DNA from: Mesostigma viride
Lineage: Eukaryota; Streptophyta; Mesostigmatophyceae; Mesostigmatales; Mesostigmataceae
Assembly (NCBI GenBank): GCA_009746045.1
Contig: RPFO01000030.1
Coordinates: 44,945 to 108,944 of the forward strand
Length of the DNA: 64,000 nt
Direction: 5' to 3'
Part shown: positions 34,102 to 41,988 of the stretch, piece after piece
Layout: the number at the start of each line of letters is the position of its first letter
Position numbering within the stretch: position 1 is the first letter of the stretch
Notes under the pieces: generated by a model
Database searches by the model: none
Told to the model about the DNA's origin: nothing
Seen by the model: the letters and a program-made list of their open reading frames with translations, nothing else
Made by a program: the position numbers and the translations under genes

Positions 34102-35525
34102 ATGGCGGAATACCAAGGCCCCTCGGATCTCGCCATCCTCCTGTGCGAGCGGGATATCTTCCTCAAGCGCGAAGTTTTTCTGGCCAGAGGCGAGGCGCAT
34201 TTCGGCAAGTGCAAGAAGCCTCTCCCTTTTCTCCTCTACGAGTACAGCGGGAGGCCTTCCACCGACAAGTTCAAGCGCCATCGCACCTCCCTTCACGGCT
34301 TGAAGAATGCTCGCAGCGTTTTCCAGAAGTCCGTGCAGCTCTACAACGAGCCGCCCAAAATCCGCACGCCCGCTCCGTGGGATAACTTCATTCCGTGGTC
34401 CACCAACGCCAAGAACTGGAACGACAAGATCGAGCTCTGCTTCAACGACGAACTGGTGGCGAAGGCGCACTTGCAGAGGGGGAAGACGCTCGAACTCCTC
34501 TGCGACACCACCAAAGAGATCTGCTGGAACGGCTTTATGCACTCGAGGAGCGCCAAGGACGCCGATAAGCTGGGCCAGAAGCTGGACATCAAGGAGCTGG
34601 TGCGCAGGAAGGACTTTTTCGACGAGAGGCGCATCTGGCTCGAGATGAGGGAGGCGGAAGACGGCAAGAAAGAACTCAGCGCGTCCGCGTCTAGGCACTC
34701 CATCAGTCGCGACGGGGGCAGGCCTTCCGCTTTGAAGTTCTTTTTCAATCACAACCCCGAGATGCCCTACGACCCGATCTGGATCGTCACCAAGTCCAGA
34801 TGGGTATTCAACCAGTCCGCGCCTTCGGAGGAGCAGCTCGACACCAGCGAGAGCATCGAGCCTGCGATCAAAAACATGGAGAAAGTCGTTTGCAGGCTGA
34901 GGGACATCCGGTTCAAGGTGCACATGCGGAATCCCTACCGAGACGGGATGGAATCCCTCAAGCTGGAGAGGACCTCCGAGCTGCTGCCCCAGTGGGCCAG
35001 GACTCAGTTCAGCCCCCCCCCGCTTGGTGCCTGACCCCGGTGCTGGAGGCGATTCAGAAGGAGCGCGCTGCGACCCCTCTGGAGGAGAGGGACACGGATC
35101 AGTTCGAGATCTACCAGGCGCGGTTGCAGGAGGAATGGGAGGAGGAGAAGAGGGAGTGCGAGAAGCACCCATACGTGGAGGAGGAGTGGGTCAAGGAGGA
35201 TCGCGCCAACCGCATGCTGGGCCAGAACTTGTTGCTGGCGAGGCTGTTCGAGCAGGAGGAGAGGGAGCTGCAGGAGGAGAGGAGGCAGAAGGAGAAGAAG
35301 GAGCGCGAGGAGAAGATGTTGCAGGAGGAGAGGAGGAAGGCAGAGGGCATTCCGTCCGCCTTCTGCATGTGGCGCCAGGAGGAGCAGGCGCCAGTGGTGC
35401 AGGCTGTGGAGCAGGCGCCGGTCGTGCAGATCACACAGATGATCCTGCGCAGCTCCTCGCGGAAGCGCGGGGAGATGGAGAAGATGGTGACCCGTTCTCG
35501 CGCCAAGGTGGCCAGGGTTGTGTAA
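34102..35525 (+). CDS. Unknown protein with acidic coiled-coil tail, frame broken at a C run
   Basis: The start at 34,102 lies 82-89 nt after GGTATAAA. The first frame runs to a stop at 35,034 (310 residues), and the adjoining frame stays open to 35,525. Together they would give about 474 residues if one base were added in the 9-C run at 35,013-35,021. The N-terminal part is globular and unrecognised. The C-terminal part is a long Glu/Lys/Arg/Gln-rich coiled coil followed by a basic end. Codon style continues smoothly across the break, so a single ancestral gene is likely. The same 9-base run and break occur in the inverted copy (63,299-63,307 on the right arm). Either both copies share a real slippage or pseudogene state, or both suffer the same base-calling loss. 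Two separate proteins are less likely, because no promoter precedes the second frame. Confidence 0.7.
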
Positions 35526-35556
35526 ATTAGGATGTCCTCGTACACACTTAGTCTAG

Positions 35557-35602
35557 CCCCGTGACGGGGTGTAATCTATCCTTTATTTTTTAATGAAAAA
35601 AC
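35557..35602 (+). terminator. Hairpin plus shared 3'-end motif
   Basis: A CCCCGT-G-ACGGGG hairpin (35,557-35,569) is followed by CTTTATTTTTTAATGAAAAA (35,581-35,600), after the stop at 35,525. A mirror copy lies at 62,719-62,764 on the right arm. The second part matches the 3' words of three sister genes. Confidence 0.5.
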
Positions 35603-35689
35603 ACAAGTCCAACAATGAGCCCAATCTCAACAATGAGTCACCCAAACTTTCGCGAAAAAACACAAGTCCTAAACAGCCTAGGTAGGTGA

Positions 35690-37245
35690 CAGACGCAAGC
35701 ATAGTCCACAGGAGTGACAGACGCAAGCATAGTCCACGGGAGTGACAGATGCGAGCATAGTCCACGGGAGTGACAGATGCGAGAAGCGCGACGAGGCCCG
35801 CGGCAGTGTGGAGTGGAGATGGAGATAGTGGAGATTCATCTCCATACCCCCCCTCCCTTCTCCTAAAACTTTTCTGGCAGGAAATACTCGCGCAAATTCC
35901 AATATTGTCCCGTGGAATCCTAACTGTCCCATTCCAAGTATTTTACGCGATGGTGACAGACGCCAGCACGGGGTGGAGATAGTGGAGATGGAGGTGGAGA
36001 TAGGTACCTCCACCACTTTGACCTTTGTGTTTCGAAAAGGAGAAGGATTTCGGAGGAAAGGGACAGCGGGATCGGATAGGGGGAGTCTCTAGGATTCTGA
36101 TAAACCGGGTTTCATGACAAGTTTCTCGGTGCTCGAGAGCCAGTCCTCGGGGTTCCACGGAGTGGAGATAGTGGAGATAGTGGAGATGCATCTCCATACC
36201 CCCCCCTCCTTCCAAAAACTTTTTTGGCTGGAACGGAATGCAGTCTCTGCGCTGGCAGGTGCCGGGAAATGCTAAGAATATACATAAAATTTTATGGGCA
36301 GCAGAGAGAAATAGTTATAAATATACAAAATTTTATGGGCAGCAGAGGGAAACTTTTATACTTCCCGTGGAATATATACAAAATTTTATGGGCAGCAGAG
36401 GGAAACTTTTATACTTCCCGTGGAATGTATACAAAATTTTATGGGCAGCAGAGAGAAATAGTCGTAAATATACAAAATTTTATGGGCAGCAGAGAGACAG
36501 TGCTTGGCGGCAGATGCGAGAACTCTGGTCCAGGAAAAAGTTTTTCAAGGGAGGGGGGGGTATGGAGATGAATCTCCACTATCTCCACTATCTCCACTCT
36601 GTCGAATGCCGAGAATTCTCCCCACCCGGTGGGAACTGGGTCGAGAGAGGGGCGGGCACGGAAAGCCAGAGAGTCGCCTGATCGCATCCCGCTATCCGTT
36701 TCCTCCAAAATCCTTCTCCTTTTCAGAAAACAAAGGTCGAAGTCGTGGAGGTACCTATCTCCACCTCTATCTCCACTATCTCCACTCCGTCCCCGCCCGG
36801 GAAAGTTTTTCGAGAGGAGGGGGGGGGTGGAGATGCATCTCCACTATCTCCACTATCTCCACCGCCCCGCGCACCCTCTTATGCTGTCACTCGTCACCAT
36901 CGCGTAAAATACTTATAATTGGACAGTTAGGATTCCACGGGACAATATTGGAATTTGCATGAGTATTTCCTGCCAGAAAAGTTTTGGGAGAAGGGAGGGG
37001 GGGTATGGAGATGCATCTCCACTATCTCCACTATCTCCACCGCCCCGCGCACCCTCTTATGCTGTCACTCGTCACCATCGCGTAAAATACTTATAATTGG
37101 ACAGTTAGGATTCCACGGGACAATATTGGAATTTGCATGAGTATTTCCTGCCAGAAAAGTTTTGGGAGAAGGGAGGGGGGGGTATGGAGATGCATCTCCA
37201 CTATCTCCATCTCCACCCCCTATGCCAGAATTAGAGAAGACTCAT
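35690..37245. repeat. Nested repeat field (GGAGATAGT/ACTATCTCC words, 105-bp and 178-bp blocks)
   Basis: There are no genes in 35.53-37.35 kb. First come three or four AGTCCACGGGAGTGACAGA(C/T)GC units (35,692-35,785). Clusters of GTGGAGATA and TATCTCCAC then flank GGAGATGCATCTCC-type palindromes at about 35,815, 35,985, 36,165, 36,560, 36,765, 36,830, 37,010 and 37,190. A block of about 105 bp with GTAAAATACTT..GACAGTTAGGATTCCACGGGACAATATTGGAATTTG occurs inverted at about 35,870-35,965 and direct at about 36,890-36,990 and 37,070-37,170; the last two form a 178-bp tandem repeat. Similar copies occur in the right arm. Confidence 0.8.
36280..36500 (+). repeat. Five copies of an ATTTTATGGGCAGCAGAG unit
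   Basis: Copies near 36,288, 36,329, 36,382, 36,435 and 36,476 are spaced about 41, 53, 53 and 41 bp. Two kinds of spacer alternate symmetrically (AGAAATAG-TATAAATATAC and GAAACTTTTATACTTCCCGTGGAAT). Mirrored at about 61,820-62,040 on the right arm. The frames across it are open by chance and give a Tyr/Lys/Phe-rich repeat peptide. Confidence 0.85.
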
Positions 37246-37280
37246 TGTGGGCACGCATGTTTGAGACACAAGTCGAGTTT

Positions 37281-37298
37281 GCATTAAAAATAGGATTA
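37281..37298 (-). terminator. Shared 3'-end motif
   Basis: Minus strand reads ATCCTATTTTTAATGC, 54-71 nt after the stop of the 37,352-38,098 gene. Confidence 0.45.
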
Positions 37299-37351
37299 CG
37301 AGTTTCATAAATAGGAGAGAGGGGCTGACAGAGTCCTATTCCCCACAGTAT

Positions 37352-38098
37352 TCACAGTTTGACAGAGGCGGCCATCTCGTGCAGGCTCTTGCACGGATCG
37401 AAGGTGGCATCCAAGTCCAGATCGTCAAAGTTGCAGCCGAAGAACGTGTCATCCACGTCCAGATCCTGGCGGGGGGACTTGCTCCCCACCTCCTCCTCCT
37501 CCTCGGAGGAGGTGTAAGAGTACGAGGGGACGGAGCCTTCGAAATCGCTCATCTCGTGATCGGAAGGAGCCTGCTCCTCCTCCTCCTGCTCCTCCTCCTC
37601 CTGCTCGACTTGGTCGACAGAAACGGGGGACTCGCGATTTTCCCTGTCCATCCGGGCCAAACGGGCATTCTCCAGCTCGCGAGCGGCGTTTTCGCGGCCC
37701 AAAATCTCGTCGCGAGTCACCACCCAGGCGGCAAGCGGGTTGCCGCGAGAGAAATCGGAGCACCGCATGGAGAGTCTGGGCAGATCCTTGACTCTGGCGC
37801 CCATCCCGTCGTGCGGGGGCTTGAAATCGCGGCGGCGGCGGGAGGGAACGCACACCTTCTTGGGGGCGGGGAAGTTCTCCTCACGGGGCGTTTCGAAGAG
37901 CCCCATTTCGTGCTTCATCCGCTGCCATAGCTCCTCCTCCATCCTCTGCTTCTCGGCCTTGTTGCGCTTTGCGTTGGCGAGGCGTTTGGAGCGGCACTTG
38001 GAACAGCGACTCGTGCGCTTGCAACCGCGCTTGGGGAGGAACTCGTCGCTGTCCTTCGGGAAACGCAGGCCGCAATCGCGGCAGGCCGCAGTCGCCAT
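37352..38098 (-). CDS. Zinc-ribbon-like acidic protein, possible transcription regulator
   Basis: 248 residues. The ATG at 38,098 follows a GAGAGAGA leader and lies 75-83 nt after a GGTATAAAAC core (38,173-38,181). C6/C9 and C32/C35 form a compact four-Cys zinc-ribbon-like unit at the extreme N-terminus, followed by a basic helix. The middle is Pro/Arg-rich. Residues about 165-215 are a long run of Glu, Asp, Ser and Gln, and the C-terminus is acidic with regular aromatic residues. A metal-binding N-terminus plus an acidic tail resembles DNA-binding activators, but this is inference from composition only. It is the last style 1 gene before the style 2 genes begin at 38,493 and is divergent from them. 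It lies just inside the inverted-repeat arm, so it is single copy here. Confidence 0.7.
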   Translation of the reverse strand: MATAACRDCGLRFPKDSDEFLPKRGCKRTSRCSKCRSKRLANAKRNKAEKQRMEEELWQRMKHEMGLFETPREENFPAPKKVCVPSRRRRDFKPPHDGMGARVKDLPRLSMRCSDFSRGNPLAAWVVTRDEILGRENAARELENARLARMDRENRESPVSVDQVEQEEEEQEEEEQAPSDHEMSDFEGSVPSYSYTSSEEEEEVGSKSPRQDLDVDDTFFGCNFDDLDLDATFDPCKSLHEMAASVKL

Positions 38099-38172
38099 GG
38101 CAGGAAATGGAAAGGGTTCGAGAGCGTGAGAGAGAGAGAGCGAGAGTGCGTGCGACGAGGAGGGCGGCGGGG

Positions 38173-38470
38173 TTTTATACCCGCGCGGTGCTCGCCTCGC
38201 CGCGTGAAAAAATTACGCGGTCGGCGGTTAGGTTCCGTTACGTGTCCGTGGACACTTATTCGGGCGCGAGACGCGCCACGTCTCCTCCGAAAACCGTTAC
38301 TTCCCGTGCCGGGCCGCGGTTACGGACGGACCAAACGGCGGTTACGCGCCGACCGCCAGCCGTTACGGTACCACGGGCCGACCCAGAGACGGTGCACCGC
38401 ACGGACCCTGGAGGGGACCCTGAGAGGGACCCAAGGGGGGCTGGAGAGACCCGAGGGGAATTAAAAACAC
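38173..38470. promoter_or_regulatory. Promoter region with GGTTACG words
   Basis: A TATA-like core for the minus gene is at 38,173-38,181. Upstream are repeated CGGTTA(C/G)G words (about 38,223, 38,321, 38,338, 38,361), CCGTGGACAC and a CCACGGG. A GGGACCC repeat lies at 38,405-38,435. The plus-strand oxygenase gene starts at 38,493 with only an AT-rich patch (AATTAAAAACACG) before it, so it seems to use a different promoter type. Confidence 0.5.
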
Positions 38471-38492
38471 GTATTCTGTTGTAACTGCGGCG

Positions 38493-39440
38493 ATGGAGGA
38501 ATTGGACGACAGGGGGTTTCTCGTTATGAGGGGTGCGCTGGGAGAATCGGATATTAAAGAAGGAGTAGCGTGCATTCGCAAGAATGAAGTCGATTACGCG
38601 GCTATGGAGTCCTTCATCCGTCAAAGAATGTTGCAGAGCGTTCGACAACGGCTCGCGTGGGGCAAAGTCGATTTCGTCAAATTTCGAGTAAGCGACAACA
38701 ACAACTCTGCGGATGCGTCGAGTTTCCACAGAGATATCATTTATCAGGGTCGCGAAAATCCGTTTACTCCGCCGTTTTACACGTGTCTCACGTATCTGGA
38801 CACGACAGTGATGGAACTCATCCCCGGCTCTCACAAACGAGTCGCCTATTCTTGGCTTGAACTCCCGAGTCTGCACGCAAGCCGATTGCAACTAGAAATG
38901 AATCCCGGAGACCTGCTCGTGTTTCACTCTTCTCTACTTCACCGCGGACTGTTCACTGAGAAGCTAGAACACCGGCGTTTGGTGCAGGTTTTCGAGGTTT
39001 TTCTGGACCCGAAGTGCCTCTCCACCGTCGTGCACGTCAGAGGCAGGGAAGCATACAGTGATTTCATGATCCGAGCGAGTCGCACGGGAGGAATTGTAAA
39101 GTCCCTGATCGATTATCTCGCGTTTGCGAACGCTGCAAGGGGTTACGGCGTGGGATTTAGAATTCCAGAGAAGTGCGGATTGGATAACACGCTGTATTTC
39201 TCGTCCGAGGGGCTCAGAGATAGGGTGGAGATCAAGTCGGGGACGTGGCAGGAAATAAACAAGTACGTGATGAACTCGCGACTTGACTTGAGGGATCTTC
39301 CAGAAGAGTCGTATTCGACGTACAATTTTCACGTGTTCGTTCGAACACCGTTGGTGTTTATGATTGTGATCACGCTGCTTTTGGCGCTGACGGGAGTGTA
39401 CGGGTTCACAAAATTGTACCGTAATGTTCGGAATGTCTAA
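38493..39440 (+). CDS. Phytanoyl-CoA-dioxygenase-like Fe(II)/2-oxoglutarate oxygenase, tail-anchored
   Basis: 315 residues. Family marks are visible: the metal-binding HxD as H79-R80-D81 (SSFHRDII), the PhyH signature LIPGSHKRV (109-117), the distal His in LLHRGLF (H150), and a nearby Arg (R161/R162) suited to bind 2-oxoglutarate. The order and spacing match the PhyH fold. Residues about 284-306 form a strongly hydrophobic segment followed by a short basic tail, so the enzyme is probably anchored by its C-terminus with the catalytic domain on the cytosolic or virion-interior side. PhyH-family enzymes hydroxylate lipids, small molecules or protein side chains; the substrate here is unknown. 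It is the first style 2 gene and is read toward the cluster of small Cys/His proteins. Confidence 0.85.
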   Translation: MEELDDRGFLVMRGALGESDIKEGVACIRKNEVDYAAMESFIRQRMLQSVRQRLAWGKVDFVKFRVSDNNNSADASSFHRDIIYQGRENPFTPPFYTCLTYLDTTVMELIPGSHKRVAYSWLELPSLHASRLQLEMNPGDLLVFHSSLLHRGLFTEKLEHRRLVQVFEVFLDPKCLSTVVHVRGREAYSDFMIRASRTGGIVKSLIDYLAFANAARGYGVGFRIPEKCGLDNTLYFSSEGLRDRVEIKSGTWQEINKYVMNSRLDLRDLPEESYSTYNFHVFVRTPLVFMIVITLLLALTGVYGFTKLYRNVRNV

Positions 39441-39479
39441 ATCAATCTCGGGATAAAAATTCGTCCCTGTAAAGTATAC

Positions 39480-39593
39480 ATGCCTAAACGCGCCTGCCGG
39501 GCTGTAACGAAAAAGGGCAGAGGAAAACCTCAAAAAAGCATTGACGCTCTCGGAACAAGCTTCGGAAAGGGCGAACGTTCCAGAAGGGGGTGA
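39480..39593 (+). CDS. Very small basic protein with half of a DUF5763-like motif
   Basis: 37 codons from ATG 39,480 to TGA 39,591-39,593, 39 nt after the oxygenase stop. The start CRAVTKKGRGK matches the first half of the CxAxTxxGxxC motif of the genes at 39,648, 40,677, 59,937 and 60,776. It lacks the second Cys and the C-x2-H half. The rest is basic (Lys/Arg/Gly/Ser). It is probably a shortened paralogue, or a relic that has lost the second half of the zinc site. Whether it is translated is uncertain because of its size. Confidence 0.45.
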   Translation: MPKRACRAVTKKGRGKPQKSIDALGTSFGKGERSRRG

Positions 39594-39647
39594 GAGGCCC
39601 ATGCCGCGTGTATAAACAGTTTTGTTGTTTTATAATTATATACAGCG

Positions 39648-40010
39648 ATGCCGAAAAAGTGCAGATAACTCACGGCGCGAAAGACAAAATGCAAAAACAA
39701 CGCCGGGAAAAACGGCGTTTGCGCGGTGCACGCCTCTCACACCGCTCGATCCATAAACGCACTACTCCCAGTTACAGGGAATTTGTTGGATCCACACCAC
39801 CGACCCGTTGATAACATGCCCCTTTTGGGCCAAATGCTTCCCGAGCTGCCGTTAAGGCCTGTGACTGCGCGTCGACTTTTTCGCCCTTCTGCAGAACTTT
39901 TGGGTGCGGCGTCCACAGAAAGCCGGGCTTCTACTACACTTCCGGGTCATCTTACAATGAACGTGCATCAAAATCGCGCCACGAGGAAACGCCATGCCAG
40001 GAGGCGTTAA
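39648..40010 (+). pseudogene. DUF5763-like Cys/His protein with in-frame stop at codon 7
   Basis: From ATG 39,648 the frame gives a start MPKKCR, a TAA at 39,666-39,668, and then LTARKTKCK..GVCAVH continuing open to 40,010 (120 codons). Ignoring the stop, the pattern C-x-x-x-T-x5-C ... C-x2-H is the same zinc-type motif as in the neighbours, so the reading frame is clearly real or recently real. Other genes here end with TAA, so a recoded genetic code is unlikely. It is a nonsense mutation, a sequence error, or a case needing read-through. Beyond the motif the protein is Leu/Pro/Arg-rich with a basic C-terminus. It converges with the 40,024-40,677 gene, 13 nt apart. Confidence 0.65.
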
Positions 40011-40023
40011 GTCCTGTTTGGGG

Positions 40024-40677
40024 TTAATAGTGATGCCCGGTCCTTTGTTTGTACATATCTTCCAAAGCAGACCGCCGTTCGGCTAAAGCAACTTGATTCT
40101 TTACATTTTGTATCGCGCGTTCTGACTGACTTGCGACCTTTTTAAGTAATAAATCATGTTTAGCGCTCCATTCTTTATGATCTTCAGTCTCCTGCATGCT
40201 TGCTACGGGTCTTTGGAACCAAGTCCAGGGCTGCGTGAGACGAAACGGAGGACGCTGCGAAACGAAGCGGAACCCCGGCACTGGTGGCGGGTGGTTGGCA
40301 GAAAAATCTTCCAACTCGATTTGAGCATTATCTATTCCTTCACTTGCTTCATTAAACTCAGCGGCTAACGCATTTTGGGTTTGTTTGTTATTATACAGCA
40401 TCGCTTCAGGAACGCGCGATCTTAACGTTGTGCTCGACGCTTGCAAGTTCATTCTGCTTTCGGGGTCAAGAATTGCGACGACTTGGTTAAACGGTTCGGG
40501 GTTCATCAACTCAAGCTGTGACTGCCCGGCTATAGGGTCGGGCTGCATTACGCGATGCCTGCGAGGCTTCGATCGCTTGCTCATAGTAGCGTGTTGTGTG
40601 CATTTAGTGCTTCTTTTTCCGCAACAGGAACGCGTGCACTGACGCCCTTTGGCCGTAAACGCGCGACACCTGGACAT
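40024..40677 (-). CDS. DUF5763-like zinc motif plus F-box-like protein
   Basis: 217 residues. The N-terminus has C4-x-A-x-T-x2-G-x2-C14 followed by further Cys and C-x2-H (to about residue 29), a compact Cys/His motif resembling the short DUF5763 domain. After a basic linker, residues about 52-85 (LELMNPEPFNQVVAIL and following) look like an F-box helix set. The gene at 59,937 has the same two-part arrangement, so the pair are paralogues. The C-terminal half is helical and charged. F-box proteins recruit targets to SCF ubiquitin ligases; with the RING protein at 43.9-45.1 kb this would suggest host ubiquitin interference, but the F-box call is from pattern only. The ATG overlaps TATAAATG, an unusually close TATA/ATG arrangement that suggests a leaderless or very short-leader transcript. 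Confidence 0.6.
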   Translation of the reverse strand: MSRCRAFTAKGRQCTRSCCGKRSTKCTQHATMSKRSKPRRHRVMQPDPIAGQSQLELMNPEPFNQVVAILDPESRMNLQASSTTLRSRVPEAMLYNNKQTQNALAAEFNEASEGIDNAQIELEDFSANHPPPVPGFRFVSQRPPFRLTQPWTWFQRPVASMQETEDHKEWSAKHDLLLKKVASQSERAIQNVKNQVALAERRSALEDMYKQRTGHHY

Positions 40678-40926
40678 TTATAGAATGTAACGCAAAAAAA
40701 AACCACTGACTTCTTCAGAATTTGTGAGTTACTATCGACCAATAAGCAAAGGACAAAGTATACGCAACTTGTGAGTAAAGTATGCAACTTCGTGTAAGAA
40801 CGCGTTCGTTCCGCCCCCGGTTATATGTCCGCCTACGATGACATCAGCGTGTTCGGACAATGAGACTATTTGTTTGTCTTGTGGTTTTGCAAGTCTTCAC
40901 CATACTCTCATCCAAAGAGAGCGGAA

Positions 40927-41988
40927 ATGGCTCTTCTCACCGCTCGAGCCTCTTTTACCCATCCGCTTTTTGTACTCGCTAGGGAGAATTCCAAGCACTG
41001 GATATTTACTCTCAAAAGCCTCCCGGGTTTTACGGTGGATGAAAACAAGGAAATCAAGGTCAGGAAAAATGACCGACTTATTCTCGGGAAGGACCTCTGC
41101 CACGCAGCCTCCAACGGTAAGAGGCTGTTCACGAACTGGTGGAGGCTTGGTACCGTTCAAGAGTTTGTCAAGGAGCTCGAAGAGGATCTGAGGGGTCCTC
41201 TCACATCTGAGACGACCTCCACCACGGTGTATGAAGAGGTCACTACCGGCTTAAACGACGAGCGCGGGTATTGGATTCATCCCCGTCTTGTCACCCAGAT
41301 GGCAGCATGGCTGAGTCCCAAGTTTGCCGTCAAGGCAGGGTCGTGGGTAGACCGCATCCTCGCGGGAGACATCACCATGATGGAGGTAGTGCGAGACGCT
41401 CACGACGCGGCCCACGGCACCACGACGACGGTCGCAATCAAAACCGAACTCGGCGAGTCTCGCAAGCGTCCGAACTACGTGGAGCCTGTCCGAACGCTCC
41501 CTCCGAGCATGCGCGTGATTGCCAAGGATACCCAACACAAGTTCGGCGACTTCGTGTCCTCCGTCCTGCCTAAAGAACGAATCGGCACCATGATGATGTT
41601 CTTGGGAGACAAGGCCTGCGAGGCGGCAACAGGAGACACGGCGAGTGCGCTTAAGCGACTTAATGGTATCAACACTGGCAGCGCCCGAGACGTGATGAAC
41701 GACGAGCAGCTCGAAAACGTCGATTACTTCATGCGCAAAGTCATGAGACGCGCAAAAGCTGCTGGGGATCAAGTCGACCTTCACGAGATTGCAGTCGACG
41801 TGAAGAGAGACATGGCGACGTTCGTCGCGCCTTCGACGGGGCCGACACCGAAAGAGATCGTGAAGAAGAACAAGCAAGACATGAAAGACGATTTGTCTGT
41901 CACGCGCCCTTTGAACGTCGAGAGGTTCACGAGGCGCGCCTTGATCAAAAGCGCGCAAGAGTCGGCCACAAGTTTGTCTTTATCGTAA
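40927..41988 (+). CDS. KilA-N domain protein
   Basis: 353 residues from ATG 40,927 (an in-frame ATG at 40,870 would add 19). The KilA-N domain spans about residues 48-145. Marks are GKDLCHAASNGKRLFTNWWR early in the domain and the signature YWIHPRLVTQMAAWLSPKFA near residues 115-134, equal to the family's hP.LA..lA.WlSp.Fa core. KilA-N domains bind DNA and are widely expanded in large DNA viruses and phages. The remaining 200 residues are helical and unrecognised. The last 208 nt are antisense to the end of the 41,781-43,412 gene. Its codon style is like the other style 2 genes. The start at 40,927 is favoured by its GCGGAAATGG context. Confidence 0.9.
   Translation: MALLTARASFTHPLFVLARENSKHWIFTLKSLPGFTVDENKEIKVRKNDRLILGKDLCHAASNGKRLFTNWWRLGTVQEFVKELEEDLRGPLTSETTSTTVYEEVTTGLNDERGYWIHPRLVTQMAAWLSPKFAVKAGSWVDRILAGDITMMEVVRDAHDAAHGTTTTVAIKTELGESRKRPNYVEPVRTLPPSMRVIAKDTQHKFGDFVSSVLPKERIGTMMMFLGDKACEAATGDTASALKRLNGINTGSARDVMNDEQLENVDYFMRKVMRRAKAAGDQVDLHEIAVDVKRDMATFVAPSTGPTPKEIVKKNKQDMKDDLSVTRPLNVERFTRRALIKSAQESATSLSLS

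Larger units (their letters stand above)
34320..36627 (+). repeat. Long inverted repeat, left arm
   Basis: Reverse complement of 61,696-64,000; paired positions sum to about 98,320 along the whole length, with only a few indels. The inner boundary is at CCCACCCGGTGGG (about 36,621-36,633), after which the two sides are unrelated. The outer limit is unknown, because the right arm is cut by the window end. It contains most of the 34,102 gene, its 3' motif and the repeat field 35.6-36.6 kb. Confidence 0.95.

Noticed and set aside
36224-36681. Tyr/Lys-rich repeat peptide frames in the inverted repeat
   Set aside because: Open by chance because the repeat unit lacks stops; no start context or conservation across units.
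39640-40010. Alternative genetic code (TAA as sense codon) suggested by the stop in the 39,648 gene
   Set aside because: Neighbouring genes such as the oxygenase, the KilA-N gene and the 56,747 gene end with TAA at natural positions.
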